Part shown: piece by piece, positions 23,809-32,924 of the stretch
How the letters are laid out: every line of letters starts with the position of its first letter
How positions within the stretch are numbered: position 1 is the stretch's first letter
The notes under the pieces: model-generated
What the model saw: only the letters and a program-made list of their open reading frames with translations
What the model was told of the DNA's origin: nothing
Database searches by the model: none
Made by a program: the position numbers and the translations under genes
Assembly: GCA_036274595.1 (NCBI GenBank)
Contig: DASUFL010000043.1
Coordinates: forward strand, 1-64,000
Origin: WS-9 sp036274595
Lineage (GTDB): Bacteria; Eisenbacteria; RBG-16-71-46; SZUA-252
Direction: 5' to 3'
DNA length: 64,000 nucleotides

Positions 23809-25377
23809 ATGACGCTCGCGCCATGGTTGATCATCCTGATCGCGCTCGCAGCGGCGCTCGTCGCCTTTTTCGGCGGCTGGATCGCCCACCGGCGGGTCGG
23901 TGAAGGAAAGCTCCTGAGCGCTGAGGAGCTGGCCAAGAAAGTCGTCCGCGAAGCCGAGCGGGAATCCGAAAACCTCAAGAAGAGCGCGCTCCTCGAGGCC
24001 AAGGACGAGTGGTTCCGGGAGAAGGCGAAGCTCGACCGCGAGGTCCAGGGGCAGAAGGCCGAGGTCCAGAAGGTGGAGCGAAGCCTTCACGAGCTCGAGT
24101 CGAACCTGAACCGCCGCGCCGAGGTGCTCGACAAGAAGGAGCGGGACCAGAAGCGCACGGACCGCGAGCTCGAGGTGAAGGGCGAGGCTCTCGCGGAGCG
24201 GGACAAGGACCTCGCGCGCATCCTGAACGAGCAGAACGTCCGGCTCCAGCGGATCAGCGGCATGACGATGGACGAGGCCAAGTCCCAGCTCATCGCCAAC
24301 ATGGAGAACGAGGCGCGCGCCGACGCCGCGCGGCGACTTCAAGAGATCCGCGAGGACACGATCCGGAACGCGGAGAAGGAAGCCCGCGAGATCATCACCC
24401 TCGCGATCCAGCGCACCGCCGCCGACCACTCCGCCGAGACCACCGTATCGGTGGTCCATCTTCCCAACGACGAGATGAAGGGGCGCATCATCGGCCGCGA
24501 GGGGCGGAACATCCGCGCCTTCGAGACAGCGACCGGCATCGACGTCATCATCGACGACACGCCCGAGGCCGTGATCCTCTCCGGCTTCGACCCGGTGCGG
24601 CGCGAGATCGCGAAGCGCTCGCTCACCCGCCTCGTGACCGACGGGCGCATCCACCCCGCGCGCATCGAGGAGATCGTCGCCAAGGTCCAGAAGGAAGTCG
24701 AGGAGCAGATCCTCGAGCTGGGCGAGGGGGCGGTGCTCGAGGTGGGCGTCCACTCGATGCATCCCGAGATCGTGAAGCTCCTGGGACGGCTCCAGTACCG
24801 GACCTCGTACGGACAGAACATCCTCCAGCACTCGAAGGAGGTGGCCTGGATCTGCGGGATCATGGCGGCCCAGCTCGGATTCGACGTGCAGCTGGCGAAG
24901 CGAGCGGGGCTCCTCCACGATCTCGGCAAGGCGGTGACGCACGAGGTGGAGGGGGCGCACGCGCAGATCTCCATGGACTTCGCCAAGAAGTACGGCGAGC
25001 CGGAGGAGGTCGTGAAGGCGGTGGGCTATCACCACCACGATCCCACGGCGGAGAACCTCTATGCGGTGCTCGTCATGGCGGCGGACGCCGTCTCGGGCGC
25101 GCGGCCGGGGGCGCGGCGCGAGAGCATCGAGAACTACGTGAAGCGGCTCGAGGCGCTCGAGAAGATCGCCGACAGCTTCCCGGGGGTGGAGAAGTCCTAC
25201 GCCATCCAGGCGGGCCGCGAGGTGCGGATCATGGTCGAGCCGAAGAACGTCGACGACTCGCGCGCGGTGACGCTCGCGGCCGACGTCGCGCGGCGCGTCG
25301 AGCGGGAGCTCCAGTACCCGGGCCAGATCAAGGTGGTCGTGATCCGGGAGACCCGCGCCATGGAGTACGCCCGGTAG
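23809..25377 (+). CDS. rny: Ribonuclease Y
   Basis: Membrane-anchored endoribonuclease that starts mRNA decay (522 residues). Residues 4-25 are the N-terminal membrane anchor (WLIILIALAAALVAFFGGWI). A long coiled coil runs to about residue 205. The KH domain (GRIIGREGRNIRAFETATGI) follows, then the HD domain with HSKEVAWICG and AGLLHDLGKAV, whose His-Asp pair holds the catalytic metal, and AVGYHHHD. ATG 23809 has a GGGGAGG Shine-Dalgarno. The gene opens the long run that extends through trpB. Confidence 0.96.
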   Translation: MTLAPWLIILIALAAALVAFFGGWIAHRRVGEGKLLSAEELAKKVVREAERESENLKKSALLEAKDEWFREKAKLDREVQGQKAEVQKVERSLHELESNLNRRAEVLDKKERDQKRTDRELEVKGEALAERDKDLARILNEQNVRLQRISGMTMDEAKSQLIANMENEARADAARRLQEIREDTIRNAEKEAREIITLAIQRTAADHSAETTVSVVHLPNDEMKGRIIGREGRNIRAFETATGIDVIIDDTPEAVILSGFDPVRREIAKRSLTRLVTDGRIHPARIEEIVAKVQKEVEEQILELGEGAVLEVGVHSMHPEIVKLLGRLQYRTSYGQNILQHSKEVAWICGIMAAQLGFDVQLAKRAGLLHDLGKAVTHEVEGAHAQISMDFAKKYGEPEEVVKAVGYHHHDPTAENLYAVLVMAADAVSGARPGARRESIENYVKRLEALEKIADSFPGVEKSYAIQAGREVRIMVEPKNVDDSRAVTLAADVARRVERELQYPGQIKVVVIRETRAMEYAR

Positions 25378-25399
25378 CCGGCGGGAGCGACATCCGACC

Positions 25400-26209
25400 G
25401 TGAACATCCTCTTCGTCGCCGACGTGTACGGCTCCCCGGGACGCCGCGCCGTCCGCGAGCTCCTGCCCGACATCGTCTCCTCCATGGGCATCGACTTCAC
25501 CGTGGTCAACGTGGAGAACGCCGCCGCGGGGTTCGGCGTGACCAAGGACACGCTCGAGGAGATGAAGACGCTCGGCGTGGACGCCATGACGAGCGGGAAT
25601 CACATCTGGGACCGACGCGAGTCCCTCCCGCTCCTCGACTCGGAGCCGCTCCTCCTTCGCCCGCACAACTATCCGCCAGGCGTGCCCGGAACGGGATCGC
25701 GCGTGTTCACGAGCCGGGAGGGAGTGAAGGTGGGGGTGCTCAACATGATGGGGCGCGTGTTCATGCGCGAGCTCCTCTGTCCGTTCCGCACCGCCGACCG
25801 CGAGATCGAGCGGCTGAAGGACGAAGGGGCCCGCGTCATTCTCGTCGACTTCCACGCCGAAGCCACCGCGGAGAAGGTCGCGCTCGGCTGGTACGTCGAC
25901 GGCCGCGTCTCGGCCGTGCTCGGAACCCACACGCACATCCAGACCGCCGACGAGCGGATCCTTCCCGGCGGCACCGGCTACATCACCGACTGCGGCATGA
26001 CCGGTCCTTTCGATTCCGTGATCGGAGTGAAGAAGGAGCAGGCGATCCAGAAGTTCCTCACGCTCCTGCCCACGCGCTTCGAGCCCGCGGGCGGGGATGT
26101 GCGCCTGAACGGCGTCCACCTGGACGTCGACGAAGCCACGGGCCTCTGCCGTCACATCGAGCGCATCCAGATCGCCCTTGAGCCGGCGGTGCGGCCGGCC
26201 ACGGCGTGA
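25400..26209 (+). CDS. ymdB: YmdB-type metallophosphoesterase (TIGR00282)
   Basis: A 269-residue cytoplasmic binuclear metallophosphodiesterase. The Bacillus homologue hydrolyses 2',3'-cyclic nucleotides and affects RNase Y-dependent gene expression (family knowledge). Metal ligands are conserved: Asp in FVADVYG, Glu-Asn in NVENAAAG, Asn-His in SGNHIWD, His in VDFHAE and His-x-His in GTHTHIQT. GTG 25400 follows rny by 22 nt, as in many bacteria where rny and ymdB are neighbours. The stop overlaps folD (GTGA). Confidence 0.93.
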   Translation: MNILFVADVYGSPGRRAVRELLPDIVSSMGIDFTVVNVENAAAGFGVTKDTLEEMKTLGVDAMTSGNHIWDRRESLPLLDSEPLLLRPHNYPPGVPGTGSRVFTSREGVKVGVLNMMGRVFMRELLCPFRTADREIERLKDEGARVILVDFHAEATAEKVALGWYVDGRVSAVLGTHTHIQTADERILPGGTGYITDCGMTGPFDSVIGVKKEQAIQKFLTLLPTRFEPAGGDVRLNGVHLDVDEATGLCRHIERIQIALEPAVRPATA

Positions 26210-27102
26210 GCGCCACGATGACCGCCGTCCGACTCGCCGGCGGGCCGCTCGCGGACGAGATCAAGGCGTCCGTGCGCGGGCGGTTCGAGCGGCTGCGCGC
26301 GAAGGGGATCGTGCCCGGGCTCGCGGTGGTGACGGTGGGGGAGCCTCCCGGCGGCAATCCCTACGTGCGGTCCAAGTGCCGCGCCGCGGAAGATCTCGGG
26401 GCGCAGGCCCACGTGACGCGGCTTCCGCACACCGCGTCCGAGGCCGAGGTCCGCGCCACGCTTCAAGAGCTGAGCGATCATCCCGCGTACCACGGCATCA
26501 TCCTCCAGCTGCCGCTCCCGTCGTCGCTGCACGAGGAGCGGCATCTCGAGGACATCGCGCCCGTGAAGGACGTGGACGGCATCCATCCGATGAACGTGGG
26601 CCGCTGGGTCAGCGGGCTTCCGGCGCACCGGCCCGCGACGCCCTCCGGAATCGTGGAGCTCCTGCGCCGCCACGTCGGCGATCTCTCCGGCAAGCGGGTG
26701 TGCATCGTGGGAAGGAGCCGCATCGTCGGCCGGCCGCTCTCCGTGTTCCTCTCGGAGCGCGCGATCGGCATGAACGCCACGGTCACGCTGTGCCATTCGG
26801 CGTCCCGCGATCTCGCCTCGATCACGCGGGAGGCGGAGATCCTCGTCGTCGCCATGGGACGCCCGCGCGCCATCGGCGCCGCACACGTGCGCCCCGGAGC
26901 CGTCGTGGTCGACGTGGGAATCCACCCGATCGAGAACCCCACACCCGGCGGTCCGAAGTACCAGGGCGATGTCGACTACGAGGCCGTGAGCAAGGTCGCC
27001 TCCGCCGTCACCCCCGTTCCGGGCGGTGTGGGACCCCTCACGGTGGCGGTGCTCCTCCGCAATCTGGCCGACGCCGCGGAAGCGGCTGCGGAGCGCGCAT
27101 GA
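26206..27102 (+). CDS. folD: FolD, methylenetetrahydrofolate dehydrogenase/cyclohydrolase
   Basis: A 298-residue bifunctional enzyme that interconverts 5,10-methylene- and 10-formyl-tetrahydrofolate. The catalytic Tyr and Lys are in NPYVRSKCRA. QLPLPSSLHE and PVKDVDGIHPMN follow, and the NADP domain carries GRSRIVGRPLS and the final PVPGGVGPLT. GTG 26206 overlaps the ymdB stop; ATG 26218 is a possible alternative start. xseA overlaps its stop (ATGA). Confidence 0.96.
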   Translation: MSATMTAVRLAGGPLADEIKASVRGRFERLRAKGIVPGLAVVTVGEPPGGNPYVRSKCRAAEDLGAQAHVTRLPHTASEAEVRATLQELSDHPAYHGIILQLPLPSSLHEERHLEDIAPVKDVDGIHPMNVGRWVSGLPAHRPATPSGIVELLRRHVGDLSGKRVCIVGRSRIVGRPLSVFLSERAIGMNATVTLCHSASRDLASITREAEILVVAMGRPRAIGAAHVRPGAVVVDVGIHPIENPTPGGPKYQGDVDYEAVSKVASAVTPVPGGVGPLTVAVLLRNLADAAEAAAERA

Positions 27103-28499
27103 GCCCGCGCATCGGCGCCGCGGAGATCGATTTCCACCAGGGGCAGCCGCGCGTCTACACGGTTCACGAGATCGCGCAGGCGATCAATCTGACGCTGGCG
27201 GATCACGGCGTCGTCTCCGTGCAGGGCGAGATCTCCAGTTTCAGGCGCCAGTCCAGCGGGCACATCTACTTCGAGCTGAAGGACGACAATGCCCGCCTTC
27301 GCGTCTCCTGGTTCCGGAACCGCATTCGCCAGTCCATCGACGGACTCGCGGACGGCGTCCAGGTCCAGGTCGACGGCAGGCTCGAGTTCTACGCGACGGG
27401 GGGCACGGTGTCCCTCATCGCGGACCGCGTATCGCCCGTGGGGCTCGGCGCGCTCCAGGCCCGCTTCGACGCGCTCAAGCGCGCGCTCGAGGCCGACGGA
27501 CTCTTCCGCCAGGAGCGGAAGCGGCCGCTGCCTCGATATCCCAATCGGGTCGGCATCGTGACGTCCCCTTCCGGCGCCGCCGTTCGCGACATGCTCCGGA
27601 TCCTCCGTCAGCGCGCCCCGTACGTCCGCGTGGTCGTGGCGCCGAGCGCGGTCCAGGGGGCGGGAGCCGCGTTCGAGATCGCGGCCGCGATCGCGCTCCT
27701 GAATGACTGGGGGAAGGTGGATGTGATCATTGCCGGACGGGGCGGCGGGTCGATCGAGGATCTCTGGGCGTTCAACGAGGAAGCCGTCGTCCGAGCGATC
27801 GCGGGATCGCGCATTCCGGTGATCTCGGCCGTGGGACACGAGACCGACGTCACGCTCGCAGATCTGGTCGCCGACCTCCGCGCGGCAACGCCGACGCACG
27901 CGGCCCAGGTCGTCGCTCCGAGCCGCGAGGACGTCTGTGCGGCCCTCGACCGGGTCGCGAAGCACGCGCGGGACCGCCTCGGGCGCGAGCTGCGCGAGGC
28001 GAGGGCGCATCTCGCGGGCATCCGCAATCACCACGCGCTCCGCGAGCCCGGTCACATGATCCGGAACAATCGCCGGCGTGTCGACGAGCTCACGGACTGT
28101 CTCGGGCGCGCTCTCGGCGACTGGGTCCTGAAGCGCCGCCGCCGCGTCGATCAGCAGACGGGCGTGCTCCGCGCCCATACACCGACCCGAACGCTCGAGC
28201 GGTCACGCGAGCGCCTCACCGGGCTCGCGGATCGCGTGCGGCGCTCGACGCTGGCTCAGGTCCAGCGGGACCGGACCGCCGTATCGGGAGCCGGCCGGCT
28301 CCTCGCTTCCTACGATCACCGCGGCGTGCTCCGGCGCGGCTACGCGCTCGTCTGGAACCCCGACCGGAAGCTCATCGCGCGCGGAGGCGCGCTCCGGCCC
28401 GGAGACGACGTCCTGGTCGAGTTCGCGGACGCCAAGGCCGAGGCCAGGATCGCGAGGGTGGATCGAAAGCCCGAGTCCCCAGAAGGAGGTGCTTCATGA
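27099..28499 (+). CDS. xseA: Exodeoxyribonuclease VII large subunit
   Basis: Large catalytic subunit of the single-strand DNA exonuclease VII (466 residues). The N-terminal OB-fold (SVQGEISSFRRQSSGHIYFE) is followed by the catalytic domain with PNRVGIVTSPSGAAVRDM, IAGRGGGSIEDLWAFNEE and ISAVGHETDVTLADLVADLR. A long helical region and a short beta-rich C-terminus (HRGVLRRGYALV) complete it. The ATG overlaps folD by 4 nt and the stop overlaps xseB by 4 nt, which fits the fixed stoichiometry of the complex. Confidence 0.96.
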   Translation: MSPRIGAAEIDFHQGQPRVYTVHEIAQAINLTLADHGVVSVQGEISSFRRQSSGHIYFELKDDNARLRVSWFRNRIRQSIDGLADGVQVQVDGRLEFYATGGTVSLIADRVSPVGLGALQARFDALKRALEADGLFRQERKRPLPRYPNRVGIVTSPSGAAVRDMLRILRQRAPYVRVVVAPSAVQGAGAAFEIAAAIALLNDWGKVDVIIAGRGGGSIEDLWAFNEEAVVRAIAGSRIPVISAVGHETDVTLADLVADLRAATPTHAAQVVAPSREDVCAALDRVAKHARDRLGRELREARAHLAGIRNHHALREPGHMIRNNRRRVDELTDCLGRALGDWVLKRRRRVDQQTGVLRAHTPTRTLERSRERLTGLADRVRRSTLAQVQRDRTAVSGAGRLLASYDHRGVLRRGYALVWNPDRKLIARGGALRPGDDVLVEFADAKAEARIARVDRKPESPEGGAS

Positions 28500-28795
28500 C
28501 GCCCAAAGCCAACGCACCGGCGCCGGACGATGCCGGCGCGATCACGTTCGAGCAGATGATGGGGCGGCTCCAGGACCTCGTCGACAAGCTCGAGGAAGGG
28601 CAGCTGAGCCTCGACGAATCGATCCGCTCGTTCGAGGAAGGGATGGCGCTGGTGAAGAAGTGCACCGAGGTGCTCGATCGGGCCGAGGAGCGGATCCAGA
28701 AGCTCACGCGGGATTCGTCGGGACGACCGATGACGAGCCCGCTCGACGGGGGCGAGGACGAGGCGGGAACGGGTGGCGACGAGCTCCCGTTTTGA
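28496..28795 (+). CDS. xseB: Exodeoxyribonuclease VII small subunit
   Basis: A 99-residue helical partner of XseA. The family core is ITFEQMMGRLQDLVDKLEEG, LSLDESIRSFEEGMALVKKC. The C-terminal 25 residues (MTSPLDGGEDEAGTGGDELP) are an acidic disordered tail. Its 3' end overlaps the start of ispA by 23 nt. Confidence 0.94.
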   Translation: MTPKANAPAPDDAGAITFEQMMGRLQDLVDKLEEGQLSLDESIRSFEEGMALVKKCTEVLDRAEERIQKLTRDSSGRPMTSPLDGGEDEAGTGGDELPF

Positions 28796-29669
28796 GCGAT
28801 ACCTCGAGCGCGCCCGGCCCAAGATCGAGGCCGCGCTCGACCGGCTCCTTCCGTCCGCGTCCCGCGAGCCGAAGACGCTCCACCGCGCGATGCGCTACAG
28901 CGTGTTCGCGGGGGGGAAGCGCCTTCGCCCCGCGCTCTGCCTGCTCGCCTGCGAGTCCATCTCGGGCAAGAGCGCGCCCGCGCTCCCCGCGGCCGCTGCG
29001 CTCGAGATGATCCACACCTTCAGCCTGATCCATGACGATCTGCCGGGCATGGATGACGACGATCTCCGCCGCGGCCGTCCGACCAACCACAAGGTCTTCG
29101 GCGAGGGCATGGCGATCCTGGCGGGAGACGCCCTCCTCTCGCTCGCGTTCGAGACGCTCTCCCGGTCCCGGAATCTGAAGCGCGGCGCCAATCCGTGCGC
29201 GCTCCTCGAGACGGTCTGCATGGCGACGGGGCCGGAGGGAATGATCGGGGGCCAGGCCATGGACCTCCTCTTCGAGGGACGCCAGGTGCCGCTCCGGAGC
29301 GTCTATGCCATGCACCGGCGCAAGACAGGCGCTCTGCTCCACGGCTCGCTCAGGCTCGGCGCCCAGATCGGCGGCGCGAGCGCCGCGGAGCTCCGCGCCT
29401 TTCGGGCGTTCGGGGAGCGCGTCGGACTGGCGTTCCAGATCGGGGACGATCTCCTCAACGTTCGGTCCACGCGAAAAGAGCTCGGCAAGGCCACCGGCTC
29501 GGACCGCGCGCGCGGCAAGGCGACGGTGCCGGGGCGCGTGGGCCCGGAGCGCGCCGAGCGCGAGGCCGCCCGGCTCCTCCGCGAAGCCGCCGCCATCGCG
29601 CCCAAGCTCGGGCGCCGGCCGGAGGAGTTCGTCTCGATGACCGAGTTCCTGCTTCACAGGACTCACTAG
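28773..29669 (+). CDS. ispA: Farnesyl/geranyl diphosphate synthase (IspA type)
   Basis: A 298-residue short-chain prenyltransferase adding isopentenyl diphosphate to allylic diphosphates. The first Asp-rich motif is HDDLPGMDDDD and the second is IGDDLLNV; the GGKRLRPAL and GGQAMDL motifs are also present. The two residues before the first motif region (SLIHDD) fit a C15 product, but chain length is not certain. GTG 28773 lies within xseB, so translation is coupled. dxs, the first enzyme of the MEP pathway, follows two genes later. Confidence 0.93.
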   Translation: MATSSRFERYLERARPKIEAALDRLLPSASREPKTLHRAMRYSVFAGGKRLRPALCLLACESISGKSAPALPAAAALEMIHTFSLIHDDLPGMDDDDLRRGRPTNHKVFGEGMAILAGDALLSLAFETLSRSRNLKRGANPCALLETVCMATGPEGMIGGQAMDLLFEGRQVPLRSVYAMHRRKTGALLHGSLRLGAQIGGASAAELRAFRAFGERVGLAFQIGDDLLNVRSTRKELGKATGSDRARGKATVPGRVGPERAEREAARLLREAAAIAPKLGRRPEEFVSMTEFLLHRTH

Positions 29670-29670
29670 C

Positions 29671-30117
29671 ATGCCGATCTCGTCCAGTCCGCTCGTCCAC
29701 GCCCTCGCCTGCGGGCTCCTGGTGCAGCTGAGCAAGGTGTTGACCTTCCTCCTGCGAGAGAAGAAAATCAACGTGCGGCGCCTCGTGGAGACGGGCGGCA
29801 TGCCGAGCTCCCACGCGGCATCGGTGTGCGCGCTCAGCACTTGCGTGGGACTCCGCGAAGGGATCGGGTCGGTCCTGTTCCAGGTCGTCCTCTTCTTCAG
29901 CCTGATCGTCATGTACGATGCGGCCGGGCTGCGACGCGCCGCGGGGCGTCAGGCCACCCTCTTGAATCGAATTCTGCACGAGCACATACAGCTTCCGGGA
30001 CCGCCCCACGAACGCCTTCGCGAGCTTCTGGGGCACACGCCCATCGAGGTCCTGGTCGGGGCCGTGATCGGCATCCTGTTCTCGCTCGCCATCTACCGTT
30101 CTCCGGGAGGCATGTGA
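29671..30117 (+). CDS. Divergent PAP2-family (DUF212) membrane protein
   Basis: A 148-residue membrane protein with about four hydrophobic segments. It carries GMPSSHAASVCAL, the DUF212 counterpart of the PAP2 phosphatase motif, plus RRAAGRQATLLNRI. Known DUF212 proteins are remote relatives of PAP2 lipid phosphatases, and no activity is firmly known. Its position between ispA and dxs invites a role with prenyl phosphates, but this is only contextual. It overlaps the dxs start by 4 nt. Confidence 0.85.
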   Translation: MPISSSPLVHALACGLLVQLSKVLTFLLREKKINVRRLVETGGMPSSHAASVCALSTCVGLREGIGSVLFQVVLFFSLIVMYDAAGLRRAAGRQATLLNRILHEHIQLPGPPHERLRELLGHTPIEVLVGAVIGILFSLAIYRSPGGM

Positions 30118-32045
30118 GCACCGACTACCTGTCCCAAGTTCACGGTCCGGACGACCTGAAGCGGCTCCCGACCGACGCGCTCCCCGCGCTCGCGGCCGAG
30201 ATGCGGGAGCGCATCATCCAGGTCGTGTCGCGCACCGGCGGGCACCTGGCGCCAAGCCTCGGCACCGTCGAGCTGACGATCGCGCTCCACTACGTCTACG
30301 ACACCCCCCGCGACGTGCTGATCTGGGACGTGGGGCATCAAGCGTACGGGCACAAGATCCTGACCGGGCGGAACGAGCGCTTCGACACGCTCCGTCAGGA
30401 GGCGGGCCTCTCCGGCTTCCCGCGCCGCGTCGAGAGCGAATTCGACCCCTTCGGCACCGCGCACGCCTCGACGTCGATCTCCGCCGCGCTCGGATTCGCC
30501 TGCGCGCGCGACCTGCGCGGCGACAAGAACCGCGTGATCGCCGTGGTCGGCGACGGCGCACTCACGGGCGGCCTCGCCTACGAAGGGCTGAACCAGGCCG
30601 GCGTGCTGGGGAGCGACATCCTCGTCGTGCTGAACGACAACTCCATGTCCATCTCGCCCAACGTCGGCGCGATCGCGCGCTACCTGACGCGGCTCTCGTC
30701 GTCGCCCACGTACCGCCGGTTCGAGAGCGACGTCTGGGATCTCCTCGGCAAGCTCCCGGCGGGACGGAAGGCACGCCGGCTCGTCGGGCGGGTCAAGGAA
30801 GGCATGAAGAACCTCATGGTCCCGAACATCCTGTTCGAGGAGCTGGGGTTCAAGTACTACGGCCCGGTGGATGGCCACGATCTGGGCGAGCTGGTCGAGC
30901 TCCTGCGCCAGCTCAAGGACGTGAAGGGCCCGGTGCTCCTCCACGCGCTCACGCGGAAGGGGAAGGGCTACAAGTACTCGGAGGACGATTCGCGCAAGTT
31001 CCACGGCGTCGCTTCGTTCGACAAGCTGACCGGTGCGAGCGCGAAGAAGGCAGGCGGCAGCGCACCGACGTACATGGAAATCTATGGCCAGACGATGATC
31101 GACCTCGCGAGCGCCGACCGCTCCATCGTGGCGATCACGGCCGCCATGACCGACGGCACCGGGCTCGCCAAGTACGCGACCACCTTGCCCGCCCAGTTCC
31201 ACGACGTGGGCATCGCCGAGCAGCACGGCACCTGCTTCGCGGCTGGGCTCGCCGCCGCGGGCATGAAGCCCTTCGTCACCATCTACTCGACGTTCCTCCA
31301 GCGCGCGTACGACCAGATCGTGCACGACGTGATCGTCCAGAACCTCCCGGTCCGCTTCGCGCTCGACCGGGCGGGCTTCGTGGGCGAGGACGGCGCGACG
31401 CACCACGGGCTCTTCGACATCGCGTATCTGCGCTGCCTTCCGAACATGGTCCTGATGGCCCCGAAGGACGAGAACGAGCTACGACACATGCTCGCGACCA
31501 TGGCGAGCTACTCCGCCGGACCCATCGCCGTGCGCTACCCGCGCGGCAGCGGTCCCGGCGCCGTGCTCGATTCCAAGCTCACACCGCTGCCCATCGGTGA
31601 AGGGGAGCTCCTCCGGAACGGAGGCGATCTTCTCCTCGTCGCGTACGGGACGATGGTTCCGGCCGCGGAGAAGGCCGCGCAGCTCCTCGAGGCCCGCGGG
31701 ATCAAGGCCGCGATCATCAACGCCCGCTTCGCCAAGCCGCTCGACGAGCGGTTGATCCTCGAGTGGGCGCGTCGCGTGCCGCGCGTCGCCACGCTCGAGG
31801 AAGGCGCGCTCGCCGGAGGCTTCGGCGACGCGGTTCTCGAATTCCTCACCACCCAGGGCATCGAAGGTCTGCGCCTCCGCCGGTTTGGCGTGTCCGACCG
31901 GCTCTACGACCACGCGACCCGCGACGCGCTCCTTCGCGCCGCCGGACTCGACGCCGAGACGCTCGCCGCGGAGCTGGAACAGTTCGCTCGCGGCGACTCC
32001 CGATCCACACCGGAACCCATCGCCCCCGCCGTCACGCGCGCATGA
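30114..32045 (+). CDS. dxs: 1-Deoxy-D-xylulose-5-phosphate synthase
   Basis: A 643-residue thiamine-dependent enzyme condensing pyruvate and glyceraldehyde-3-phosphate, the first step of the MEP isoprenoid pathway. Landmarks: SRTGGHLAPSLGTVELT, WDVGHQAYGHKILTGR, the TPP motif GDGALTGGLAYEGLNQAG and the pyrimidine-domain segment DRAGFVGEDGATHHGLFD. GTG 30114 is taken as start because it overlaps the preceding stop (GTGA) and the conserved protein begins right after it (DYLSQVHGPDDLKRL). nadK overlaps its stop (ATGA). Confidence 0.96.
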   Translation: MSTDYLSQVHGPDDLKRLPTDALPALAAEMRERIIQVVSRTGGHLAPSLGTVELTIALHYVYDTPRDVLIWDVGHQAYGHKILTGRNERFDTLRQEAGLSGFPRRVESEFDPFGTAHASTSISAALGFACARDLRGDKNRVIAVVGDGALTGGLAYEGLNQAGVLGSDILVVLNDNSMSISPNVGAIARYLTRLSSSPTYRRFESDVWDLLGKLPAGRKARRLVGRVKEGMKNLMVPNILFEELGFKYYGPVDGHDLGELVELLRQLKDVKGPVLLHALTRKGKGYKYSEDDSRKFHGVASFDKLTGASAKKAGGSAPTYMEIYGQTMIDLASADRSIVAITAAMTDGTGLAKYATTLPAQFHDVGIAEQHGTCFAAGLAAAGMKPFVTIYSTFLQRAYDQIVHDVIVQNLPVRFALDRAGFVGEDGATHHGLFDIAYLRCLPNMVLMAPKDENELRHMLATMASYSAGPIAVRYPRGSGPGAVLDSKLTPLPIGEGELLRNGGDLLLVAYGTMVPAAEKAAQLLEARGIKAAIINARFAKPLDERLILEWARRVPRVATLEEGALAGGFGDAVLEFLTTQGIEGLRLRRFGVSDRLYDHATRDALLRAAGLDAETLAAELEQFARGDSRSTPEPIAPAVTRA

Positions 32046-32920
32046 CCCGCCCGCCCCGCCACGTGGGGATCTTTGGGAATCGGGACAAGGCGGAGGTGCG
32101 CGCGCTCGTGCCCGCGCTCGCGCGGTGGATCCAGAAGAAGGGGATCAAGGTCTCCGCGGAGTCGGGAGTGACGCGGGGGCGCGGCCTCTCCCTCGCGTCG
32201 CTCGTGAAGAAGGTCGACGTCCTCCTCGTGCTCGGCGGGGACGGCACGATGCTCCATGCCGCACGTGCGGCTTCCCAGGCGGGCGTGCCGATCTTCGGGA
32301 TCAACATGGGCGGGCTCGGCTTCCTCACCGAGACGAGCGACGACGAGATCTACCCGGCCCTCGAGCGGCTGTTCCGGGGAGACGTGCACACGGAGCGGCG
32401 CCTCATGGTGGAAGCACGCGTGAAGTCGCGGAGCGGCCGCACATGGTCCGGGGTGGGGTTGAACGACGCCGTGATCCACGCTCGGGACCGGTCGCGCGTC
32501 GTGGCCATCGACGTGCGCGTGGGGCCGACGCCGATCGGAACGCTGGTCGCGGATGGACTCATCGTCGCGACCCCCACCGGCTCGACCGCGTACTCGCTCT
32601 CGGCGGGAGGGCCCATCGTCGGGCCCACCATCGAAGCGCTCATCGCCACGCCGATCAGCCCGCACACGTTCGCCTTCCGCCCCTTGCTGGTCCCCGTGGG
32701 GGAGACGGTGGTCGCGCGCGTGCGAGCGGGACACGCTCCCGCCGCGGTCACGGTCGACGGCCAGCAGTCGCGGCCGCTCTCGTTCGATGACGAGGTGACC
32801 TTCCGCCGCGCGAAGGCGCACGTCGACCTCCTCGTGCTCGAGCGTGGCACGTTCTACGAAGTGCTCCGGACCAAGCTCGCCTGGGCGGAGCTCCCGCGCA
32901 CCCGCGCGGCGCGGAGGTGA
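32042..32920 (+). CDS. nadK: NAD kinase
   Basis: A 292-residue kinase that makes NADP from NAD. The GGDGT motif is VLGGDGTMLHAAR, the second signature is GLNDAVIHARD, and ATPTGSTAYSLSAGGPIV is the glycine-rich region of the active site. ATG 32042 overlaps dxs by 4 nt. NADP is a cofactor for FolD nearby and for later MEP pathway steps, but the clustering may be only historical. Confidence 0.95.
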   Translation: MTRPPRHVGIFGNRDKAEVRALVPALARWIQKKGIKVSAESGVTRGRGLSLASLVKKVDVLLVLGGDGTMLHAARAASQAGVPIFGINMGGLGFLTETSDDEIYPALERLFRGDVHTERRLMVEARVKSRSGRTWSGVGLNDAVIHARDRSRVVAIDVRVGPTPIGTLVADGLIVATPTGSTAYSLSAGGPIVGPTIEALIATPISPHTFAFRPLLVPVGETVVARVRAGHAPAAVTVDGQQSRPLSFDDEVTFRRAKAHVDLLVLERGTFYEVLRTKLAWAELPRTRAARR

Positions 32921-32924
32921 CCGG